A DNA stretch of 64,000 bases from Acestrorhynchus altus (lineage: Eukaryota; Chordata; Actinopteri; Characiformes; Acestrorhynchidae): positions 25,871,886 to 25,935,885 of the forward strand of contig CM067508.1 in NCBI GenBank assembly GCA_034509495.1. Direction: 5' to 3'. Positions 57,201 through 64,000 of the stretch are shown here, in pieces. The notes beneath the pieces were generated by a model that worked only from the letters and a program-made list of their open reading frames with translations, did not search any database and was not told the DNA's origin. The translations under genes were made by a program, and so were the position numbers. Position 1 is the first letter of the stretch. Every line of letters starts with the position of its first letter.

Positions 57201-60200
57201 GTGTGTGCATTTGCACATCTATGTCAGCAATGGGTGCAAAGTAAAGTAGCTGAATGCATTCATTGCATTGTGGCTTGTCCACAAACCCTTTTTCTGTTAA
57301 ATCAGAGTGGTGGTCAAATCAATACTTTTAGTGATTCAGGGTTTTTACTTTTTCCTTTTTTTTTTTAACACTAAATTGATTCAAGTCTATGCGGAGCTGT
57401 AAGAAGCTTTTAAACAAAGCTCTGATCTGAGGGCAATTTGAGTTTCATAGTCAGCAAACCAATTGGACAGAACTGTAGCTTCTGAAATAGGTTTTTTTAA
57501 ACAATGCTGTAATTTAGGGCCAATTTGAGCCTTTTATACTCACATAAACTGATATCTCCTGTTGTGAAATGTTTTATTTGGCATTTCAGCATCTCGGTCA
57601 TTGACTAGCTGTAATCATGAACAGTTTCATGACAGATTCCTTCATGAACATTGCTAATATTGACTACAGAGGACTTGGCAGCCAATCAAAACAGCCAAGG
57701 TTGCAAAGTCAGCGGAACACAGCGTTTGATTCATTGTTGGCTGTTCAGTTATCACCATCATTAGCACCTCGATTGAAAGGTCATTCATAAGTCAAGTAAG
57801 ACTCAGGGAGAGGGTACGACTGCCCTCCACTCTAACGTCTCATTATATTCATGTTCGATCTTATCTAGTTCAAGTGCTGTGGCTGGAACAACTACACTGA
57901 CTGGTCCTGGAATCTGTACTTTAACTGTAGTCAGGGCAACCCAAGCACAGAGAGATGTGGAGTGCCTTTTTCCTGCTGCACCCCGGTACCTGGAGAGGTA
58001 AGCTTTCGCCGATGCTTTAATTATGTGCATATTATGTAAGTCAGTATTTATGGAAATTTATAAGACTTGAGCAACACTGCACATATCCCTCAGCTGGAGG
58101 CCTGCAGAGTTGCATTCTTTTCTAGGTATGTCTCCCTACTGATGAACCCATCACAACACATCCTTAATAACCTTTAAACAATGATGAATCTATACAATAA
58201 TAGGATCCATTAAAACCATGGCAATAAAAAAATGAAAAAAGAGTGCTGAACGGTCAACTGTTCATTTATTTATTATTATTTTTAAATAAACCATTACTGC
58301 CATCTGCTGTTCATGTAAATATTGTAGGAAATGTAGATATTTGTAGGAATATACTGTATGTAGAAAATGTCTCCCAGGAAGAAAGACTTACATTTTTAAT
58401 GACTGGATCCTAAACATAAATAAATAAAATACATAAATAAAATCAAGCCACTGATACAGGGAGGAGGGCAAGAGAAAAAGAGGAATCTATACCCTTTAAG
58501 TCCCCAAGAATATGATTGAATAGAATATGATCAATGTTTTTCTAAAATTATGTTTATATTTCTAAATATTGCAACAATATCTGGTGTCCCTCAGTCCCTC
58601 ATTCAACCTCATAACACTGTCTTTTCTCCCCCTCAAAAAAATAACACAACCTTTCTGACATTTGTAAAAGTGACATCGTCAAAGTCTCTTTGATTGTACA
58701 GATCCTACAGAGGTAATATAAGCTCCCTTCTTCTCTAGATTTACTCATTGTCAAACAACAGTTGCAACCAAAAGGAGTCAAGTGATTGCACCGCACAACT
58801 ACGATGCACTAGAAGGGAACATTTCATCAGAGTTTCCCTGAATTAAGCTCAGGACACCTCCAGAAGTCTGGCATCTGAGACCCACAGCCCTCCAAGCTTA
58901 CTTCAAGATAGTTCACGTTTTTATCTATTTTACAAACTCAATACCTACAGCTTAACCACAAAACCCTAGATTCTGCCCATACCTTCAATCGCACACTGCC
59001 TTACCCCATCCAACCTCAGCCCTTCTTATCCACAACCATCACAACATCAGATACTTCTGACAATTCCTTCATACTGCCCTCAGTAGGCAACCTCTGAACC
59101 GTAGTTCAACCAGCAATGCCTTAGCAGACTTCCCTACAAAATCCCTAGCCCCTCTCTACTGATCTAATATACACCTCCCGCTCACACTCCCTCACCTCAG
59201 CCACCAAATCTGCACATCTCAGCCTTTTCCTTTCATAAGCTCCCCAAACTCATCTTCAAATGGAACAATTTCTTTGCTCTCAGAGTAGAACACAATATCA
59301 AGCCTCAGTGTAGTTACTGCAATACAATGTGGAACCTGTAGTTTAGTACCTTCATCTGCCAACACCTTCCAATCTTGTGCATCCCTCCATTTACCAATGT
59401 TCACACCATGTACTCCTTCTCCACTGCACTGCCCCCCAAATTAACCTGCCTCCACTAACAATGGGCTTGTTAACTTCTAAGCATTTCTAAGCTGAAGACA
59501 TTCATAGCTAAATACCTAAACACCTGATTATGCCTCCTTGTGTAGTGACCCTGCATCAAGCTTACCTCACATGCTGACAAAATGTGTTTCAATGTCCCAG
59601 TCCCAGCACACAACCTACAACCTAGAGCTTCACTGCCCAAGGTTTTGTGGAATTGGCAGGGCATCATAAGTAACCTCCAGCAGATACATCTCACAACAAA
59701 CTGCTTTACAGAAATCAAGAAATAAAAAGGTCAGGAACACAGGAAAAATGGGAAGAGATAGATCCCCTAGTGAGCAAACCAAAGGGTGACAGTGGCAAGG
59801 AAAAACTCCCTCAGAGCTGGAGGAAGAAACCTTGGGAGGAACCAGGCTCCTCTGGTCAAACTTCTTATACACAGTAAGGGGACACTGGACCCCTACACCT
59901 CTGTTCTGATACTCGGTTATACCGATGGGTACATACCTCTGTTCCGATACTCGGTTATACCGATGGGTACATACCTCTGTTCCGATACTCGGTTATACCG
60001 ATGGGTACATACCTCTGTTCCGATACTCGGGTTATACCGATGGGTACATACCTCTGTTCCGATACTCGGTTATACCGATGGGTACATACCTCTGTTCCGA
60101 TACTCGGGTATACCGATGGGTACATACCTCTGTTCCGATACTCGGTTATACCGATGGGTACATACCTCTGTTCTGATACTTGGTTTTACCGATGGGTATA

Positions 60201-63200
60201 TACCTCTGTTCTGATACTCAGGTATACCGATGGGTATATACCTCTGTTCTAATACTCGAGAATACTGCAACAATTTTAGTTTGCTGGTAAACATAATAGT
60301 AACAGTAGACACTTTCTACATAGTTGGTGATGGTGGGTGAGCAGCTAGTCCATGGCAGGGTGGGAAAATAGTCCAGGTCCAGTAGCTGAAAGGTGGAAAA
60401 CCAATGTAGGGGAGCTTGGGGTCCTTCTCAGATGGGGTAGAAGAGCTTGAGGTTAGCACCTAATCAATTCAGGCCAGTGGCTCATGATCTAGATGGTCTA
60501 GTGATTCTTAACTTCCCTATGTTCCCCATCTCTTCCACTGCCCCAGTCTCCCTTGTGAGGCTGCAGTTGCAAACTGTACATCCACACATCTTCATTTTCT
60601 CAAATAGAACGTGTAACCATTGACCTTCTCTCTGGTGATGTGGCCTTGTTGAAGGATTTCCATGGATTGCCTGACCCTAGTCCTGCCCTCCCATTTTGCA
60701 CATGCCCTACCATGTCCCTGTTCTCCAACACTCTCTTCACTGACAGCACTTCCTCTCTGGGATTCCACTTTCTTCCTGCTTTAATCAGCTCCTCTTTTGA
60801 CCCTAGGAATATATCATTTCTTACCTTGCCTTTGCTCATTCCTTTGCACATTTAAACTGAGCTTGTCAGTGCTTATTTTAGCACCCCTCTACCAAACCAT
60901 GCCATACTACTAAGGCAATGTGGCATCCCAGCCACTCCCTTAAAGCATTGTTCATAATCCTTATAATGTAACCTCTGCACTTCAGCAATCGGTACTTCAA
61001 ACAGTCCATGGCCTCCTTACATGAGGCAGCAAAACAAACCACTAACTTACCAGGCAGAAAAGACTTATCAGTGCAATTCTTAGTCTCCACCACTTCCTTC
61101 CTCTACCCCACAACCTGCTCTTTATCTTTCAGTGTTGCACAACACCACCTACCTAAACTCTTAACTGGTGCAAGAAAGACCTTCTATCCTGGAGACAGTT
61201 TTCGTTTCACAATTGACATACTTATAGACTTACGGGGTTTAAATTTCATCCCTGCCAACCTTAGAAATCCAGGCCAGATGCATTTTTTCACATGGCTATA
61301 AGAGGAAACATCTTGGAAAGAGAGGACATACGGTCACCCTATTTTAACCATATTAATGTGACGGGGTTGACTGGTTGTTACAGGGTTCAATGAATGTGTA
61401 TTTGTCTTCAACTATTGCTGAGAGTGACTCAATACTGTAGTACCCTAACATTCTCCATGTTCTTTCAGAGAGTAGTCAACACCATGTGTGGATTTGGGGT
61501 TCAGACCCAAAGGTACTTGGATGCTGCCAAATCCATCTACCCAGTAGGATGTGCAGACAAAGCAGTGATGTGGATTGAATCTCATCTGCTCTTGGTTGGG
61601 GCACTGGCTTTGGGTCTAGCTCTACCACAGGTAAAACAGCCATAAATGGAAGTAAGGCCACTTTCAGCAAATAATATTGCTTAATACTGATTAATTACTA
61701 CTTAAAATGTACAGTATCTCACAAAAGTGAGTACATCATATTTCTGCAAATATTTGATTCCATCCTATTATGGGAGAACACTATAGAAATGACACTTGGA
61801 TATAATGAAGAATAGTCCGTGAACAGCTTGTAGAGCAGTATATATTTACTGTCTTCTGAAAATAACACACAGCCATAATATCCAAATTGCTGGGAGTGCA
61901 AGAGAGAACAGCTCACAGTGAACATGTCCAAATTGTGTCCAATTGTACTATTGGTGCCATGTGACTTGTTAGCGTTACAAGGTTCCAGGTGTGAATTGGG
62001 AGCAGGGCTGTTAAATTTGGTGCTTTGATTCTGGCCACTGGATATTCTCACATCTGAGGATGTGAGAAATTGAATTGTTGCTCTCCACAAAGATGGCCTA
62101 GGCTATGAGAAGATTGCCAACACCCTGAAACTGAGCAACAGCACGGTGAGCAAGGTCATACAGGGTACATTCAGAACAGGCGACCAAAGAAGTTGAGTCC
62201 AAGTGTTTATTGTCATATCCAGAGGTTGGATTCAAAAAAGAGATGCATGAGTGCTGCTGGCATTGCATACCATACGCCGCACACTGCATCAACTCAGTCT
62301 GCATGGCCATCTTCCAGAAGGAAGCCTCTTTGGAATCTGATGCACAAGAAAGCCCACAAGCAGTCCAAGAGCACAGATTACTGGAACCATGTTCTGTGGT
62401 CTAACAAGACCAAGATAAACTTGCTTGGCTCAGATGTTATCCAGCACGTGTGGTGGCACCCTGGTGAGGAATCCCAGGATACCTGGTTCCTGCCTACAGT
62501 CAAGCATGGTGGTGGTAGCATCATAGTCTGGGTCAGCATGAGTGCTGCTGGAACTGAGGGAAATATGAGTTCCAACATGTACTGTTTTGTGTACTGACGC
62601 AGAACATGATCCCCTCCCTTCAGAATCTGGGCCACATTGCAGTTTTCCAACATAATAACAAGCCCAAATATCCTTCCTGAGGAAACTGAAGGTCAAGGTT
62701 ATGGATTAGCCAAGTATGTCTTCAGACATGAACCCAATTGAGCACATGTGGGGCATCCTCAAGCAGAAGGCAGAGGAGCACTAGGTGTCTAACCAGCTCC
62801 TTGATGTCAGGAGTGGAAGACAATTCCAGTAACCCGTACAGCTCTGGAGAATTCCATGCCCAAGAGGGTTAAGGCAGTGCTAGATAATAATGGAATTCAC
62901 ACAATAGTGATACTATGGGTACAATCTGGACACGATCACTGGGAGATGAATTCACATGTGTTGCCAGATATTTAAACACTAATGGCTGTGTTGATTTATT
63001 CAGTAAATGAATACATTTAAACTGCTATACACCTGTACACCACGTTATAGCCAAGTTTCATGTTTTCATGTTGTCCCATGAAAAGATATCAAATATCTGC
63101 AGAAATATGAGGGGTGTGCACAGTTTTGTGAGATACTGAAAATGTATCAGTAAATCATGTGATCAGTTACTAGTGTATCTCAAAAAATTATAAAACTGAA

Positions 63201-64000
63201 AAGTTGTATTTTAAATTCATTACATTTAAATGTATAAGTTTTTTTTTTTTACAGTTAATACTGCAATTAATAATCTTAATCTAATTGAATTAAAACTTTC
63301 TAATATTTTGAGATTCTGGATTTCTGGTTTTCGTGAGCTATAAGCCAAACTGATCAACAGTAAAACAAAAAGGCTTGAAATGTCACTCTATGTGTAATGA
63401 ATATAATCTGTGACAGTTTACAAATGAGCTTTTAAACCATATTCTAATTTTTGAAATGTGTTGGTATACTCGAAAAAGACAGGCTATTCCAAACTGTGTG
63501 GGAATGGCATTGTTTCACATGCTCAACCTGGTTCTTTTCCTCTAGAGTCCTAACTTACAGGACATGTGTAGTATTTCTTTTTCAGTGCGCAGTTAAGATG
63601 TGAGGAATACACTCCCCGAGGCCTCATTATCAACGTCATGTTTTTCTCACAAAGCACCTTATATCAAGTAAACATGAACACTATATGTCCAAACATTTGT
63701 GGACACCTCCTCTAATGCCTTCAAGGGCATCAGGATAAGGAGTATAACCCTTATTATACAATATCTCAGAATATCAGAACATAAAGAAAGATCAGGAGCA
63801 GCATTTTGAGCTAATGGTGTTCAAATATAGCTTTTAAACTGTACCTTTGTCTGCAGTACCATACAAGATATCCCGAACACAAAAAAACAAAAAAACAATT
63901 CATAACAAGCAGTCAATTTTCAAAAAGTTAAGTCCCCCTCTGACCTGCCTCTTTTTCTTTTGGATGGTAGATTGCAGGCATTGTGCTGTCTCAGATCCTC
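51151..64000 (+). CDS. tspan33: Tetraspanin-33 (tspan33, TspanC8 type), 3' end cut by window
   Basis: Joined exons 51151-51246, 55218-55275, 55434-55561, 55646-55720, 56611-56706, 57869-57997, 61469-61630 and 63971-64000 give 258 residues. Order: cytoplasmic N-terminus with FSFINPWIRY, TM1 (about 20-44), TM2 (about 59-81) with DPAIILIVVG and FCGCIGALREN, TM3 (about 95-115), large loop from about 117 to 232, and TM4 from about 234. The loop has eight cysteines (CC of CCG, FNC, ERC, two in PFSCC, TMC and VGC), the mark of the TspanC8 group (TSPAN5, 10, 14, 15, 17, 33). Members of that group bind ADAM10 and steer its exit from the ER and its substrate choice. KAIVHYRDDLDLQNLMDYIQ and NTMCGFGVQ point to TSPAN33 rather than another member. 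Human TSPAN33 has 283 residues, so about 23 more are expected beyond the window. The ATG has a good context (ACAATGG), and an in-frame TGA lies about 27 nt upstream. Sequons: NYT in NNYTDW and NCS in YFNCS. Confidence 0.93.
52134..52590 (-). mobile_element. Non-autonomous Tc1-like element, copy 3
   Basis: The inverted end cactatatgtccaaatgttt plus gtggacatc is followed by the interior in reverse (aacatcctgacctcactaac, tgctccaaaatctactagaa). The other end is decayed near 52590. Confidence 0.75.
52880..53413 (-). mobile_element. Internally deleted Tc1/mariner element with intact ends
   Basis: The left end caggggctggacaatgaaac plus tgaaacacctg is the inverse of the right end (caggtgtttcagtttcattg plus tccaacccctg). 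TA flanks both sides. 534 bases versus about 1.2-1.6 kb for an autonomous copy. Confidence 0.92.
52932..53228 (-). pseudogene. Deleted Tc1 transposase: N-terminal HTH joined to C-terminus
   Basis: This open frame of 98 codons starts MGDIPEFKRGQIGGARLDTS and has ATVSRVSKERV, the first helix-turn-helix of Tc1 transposases. It then runs into the C-terminal block LQEEWLKIPLTTVQDS and SFPRRIDAVLAAKGG. The catalytic DDE region is missing, so it cannot transpose; the frame has stayed open across the junction. Confidence 0.85.
54840..55085. repeat. Degenerate ccagc/gctgg-word repeat
   Basis: Repeated phrases such as gctcgaccagtttag, ggttgaccagcatgatg, ggttgatcagcaagacc and gtgtaccagcatacgg recur at irregular spacing. 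This matches a known style of fish repeat built from ttgaccagcat units. Confidence 0.5.
55218..55275 (+). CDS. tspan33: tspan33 coding exon: rest of TM1
   Basis: This 58-nt exon encodes VFSLLIVAIGVYAKVQKAT plus the first base of a split codon. The acceptor is tctctttcag and the donor gtatga. The 3' end is phase 1. Confidence 0.9.
55434..55561 (+). CDS. tspan33: tspan33 coding exon: small loop and TM2
   Basis: This 128-nt exon completes the split codon (Asp) and encodes TVRDSFLIDPAIILIVVG to IRLLKT. The acceptor at 55433 (gattcttcacag) was chosen because it restores frame and keeps the TM1-TM2 spacing of the human protein. Four upstream AGs (ending 55383, 55395, 55401, 55410) would shift the frame. 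A second AG six bases downstream (ending 55439) is also in frame. The donor is gtgagg. Confidence 0.85.
55646..55720 (+). CDS. tspan33: tspan33 coding exon: TM3
   Basis: This 75-nt, 25-codon exon encodes FSFSLTLVFLTQLAIAIL and GFFYSDQ. The acceptor is cctttccag and the donor gtagac. It has the same length and phase as the TM3 exon of tspan9. Confidence 0.93.
55721..56610 (+). other. tspan33 intron before the first loop exon
   Basis: 890 bases of non-coding DNA; I see no repeat or gene. Confidence 0.8.
56611..56706 (+). CDS. tspan33: tspan33 coding exon: first part of large loop
   Basis: This 96-nt, 32-codon exon starts TRDALGRFVKKAIVHYRDDL and ends MDYIQKE. The HYRDDLDLQNL stretch is typical of TSPAN33. 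The acceptor is gtcctttcag and the donor gtaagc. Confidence 0.93.
56707..57868 (+). other. tspan33 intron before the CCG exon
   Basis: It holds the truncated Tc1-like MITE copy 4 at about 56850-57290. The rest is AT-rich with no gene. Confidence 0.8.
56850..57290 (+). mobile_element. Non-autonomous Tc1-like element, copy 4, truncated
   Basis: It shares aatcctgcttttgttgga, tctactagaccattgctgtg, gtgaggtcaggatgttggat and atctatgtcagcaatgggtg with copies 2 and 3. Both inverted ends are decayed. Confidence 0.8.
57869..57997 (+). CDS. tspan33: tspan33 coding exon: CCG motif and cysteine-rich region
   Basis: This 129-nt, 43-codon exon starts FKCCGWNNYTDW and holds YFNCS, ERCGVPFSCC and two sequons. 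It carries six of the eight TspanC8 cysteines. The acceptor is cttatctag and the donor gtaagc. Confidence 0.93.
59706..60480. mobile_element. Insertion splitting the retroelement, carrying a minisatellite
   Basis: The left part (about 59762-59855) has gtgacagtggcaaggaaaaa and gaaaccttgggaggaaccag, the reverse of the repeat unit at 426-500. It is followed by the 38-bp minisatellite. The right limit is estimated from where the retroelement frame resumes. Confidence 0.5.
59897..60262 (+). repeat. 38-bp minisatellite, about 9.6 copies
   Basis: The unit starts tctgttccgatactcggtta and ends taccgatgggtacatacc. Single-base indels (gg/g before tataccg) move the phase between units. The last two units diverge (tggttttacc, gtatatacc). 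Because 38 is not a multiple of 3, all three + frames stay open, giving spurious frames. Confidence 0.95.
61469..61630 (+). CDS. tspan33: tspan33 coding exon: end of loop and TM4
   Basis: This 162-nt, 54-codon exon starts RVVNTMCGFGVQ, includes the last two loop cysteines, and runs into TM4 (LLLVGALALGLALPQ). The acceptor is gttctttcag and the donor gtaaaa. Confidence 0.93.
61712..63138 (+). mobile_element. Near full-length, dead Tc1-like transposon
   Basis: The left end cagtatctcacaaaagtgag and the right end (gtgcacagttttgtgagata plus ctg) are inverse. TA precedes the left end. The interior matches a Tc1 transposase on +: HTH coding near 62060-62165 (aaagatggcctaggctatga), then FQKEASLESDAQESP-type frames, VLWSNKTKINL, then the GGGSIIVWV motif and an HNNKPK motif. 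The usual WSDET and HDN catalytic Asp residues both read Asn, and several frameshifts and small deletions are present. Confidence 0.88.
63679..63730 (-). mobile_element. Non-autonomous Tc1-like element, copy 5, single end
   Basis: cactatatgtccaaacattt plus gtggacacctcctctaatg matches the inverted end of copies 2 and 3. No partner end is seen within the next 270 bases. Confidence 0.65.
63971..64000 (+). CDS. tspan33: tspan33 coding exon, cut by window end
   Basis: Ten codons, IAGIVLSQIL, continue TM4 exactly as in TSPAN33 (a VGILLSQIL-like motif). The acceptor is ttggatggtag. The cytoplasmic tail and stop codon lie beyond the window. Confidence 0.85.
   Translation, partial: MAGIVLSQIL

Larger units (their letters stand above)
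58900..61290 (-). mobile_element. Non-LTR retrotransposon C-terminal half, restriction-like-endonuclease type, split
   Basis: Read on the - strand from 61290: FKPRKS, PVKSLGRW and LPGKL (after the RT core), then AGRKWNPREEV and DMVGHVQNGRAG (60600-60851), a break, then YDALPIPQNLGQ and CRLCAGTGTLKHILSAC near 59600. This is a C-x2-C-x7-H-x4-C knuckle followed by RRHNQVF, then TTLRLDIVFYSES (59219-59404). The knuckle, RHN and (P)D order is that of R2/CRE/NeSL/R4-type elements; P-D is L-D here. A further C-terminal stretch with DFVGKSAKALL runs to about 59000. Stops and frameshifts abound. The piece from about 59706 to 60480 is a later insertion. The clade assignment is tentative. Confidence 0.65.
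57998..61468 (+). other. tspan33 intron with a split retroelement
   Basis: 3.5 kb. About 58900-61290 is occupied by a reverse-transcriptase pseudogene on the - strand and the insertion that splits it. 57998-58880 is AT-rich and I see nothing in it. Confidence 0.8.
61631..63970 (+). other. Last visible tspan33 intron
   Basis: It is almost filled by the Tc1 element at 61712-63138. 63139-63678 is AT-rich with nothing seen, followed by a Tc1-like end at 63679. Confidence 0.85.

Noticed and set aside
59786..60214. 142-codon open frame on +
   Set aside because: Made of a high-copy repeat end plus the 38-bp minisatellite.

Overview
This is a vertebrate, almost certainly teleost fish, genomic window. 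Coding exons are short, separated by long introns and bounded by GT/AG splice sites. The intervening DNA is packed with Tc1/mariner transposons, L2-type and other non-LTR retrotransposon remnants, tRNA-derived SINEs, and very long (GT)n, (CT)n and (TA)n microsatellites. Several dispersed repeats look like ones I know from otophysan fish (characiform/catfish relatives), but that placement is only an impression. Nothing prokaryotic, viral or CRISPR-like was found.

Two tetraspanin genes lie head-to-tail on the + strand. The first is tspan9: six coding exons from 15674 to 39097 encode residues corresponding to 22-239 of a 239-residue protein. The exon for the first ~21 residues was not found and probably lies upstream of the window. 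Bases 1-15673 are therefore read as intron, holding a tandem duplication, a telomere-like TTAGG-rich tract, a mariner transposase relic, a 29-bp minisatellite and a CT-rich domain. The second gene is tspan33, a TspanC8 tetraspanin. It has eight coding exons from the ATG at 51151 to the end of the window, giving 258 residues. The last exon is cut off by the window edge and about 23 C-terminal residues should follow.

The ~12 kb between the tspan9 stop and the tspan33 start holds the tspan9 3' UTR (at least one AATAAA, possibly a much longer UTR), a 520-bp inverted-repeat MITE, members of a TA-flanked non-autonomous Tc1-like family, a SINE, and an L2 LINE nested inside a Tc1 transposase pseudogene. 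The tspan33 introns hold an internally deleted Tc1 element nested between the arms of another inverted repeat, a reverse-transcriptase pseudogene with a restriction-like-endonuclease-type C-terminus split by a later insertion carrying a 38-bp minisatellite, and a nearly full-length dead Tc1 element.

Both genes encode four-pass membrane organisers. tspan9 has the six-cysteine large loop of its family. tspan33 has the eight-cysteine loop of the TspanC8 group, known for escorting the metalloprotease ADAM10. The sequence gives no evidence that they act in one pathway; their linkage and same-strand order are the notable points. I found no undescribed biological system. The more interesting signals are the microsatellites built into the splice signals of tspan9, an in-frame tandem (6-nt) splice acceptor in tspan33, and the nested transposons.
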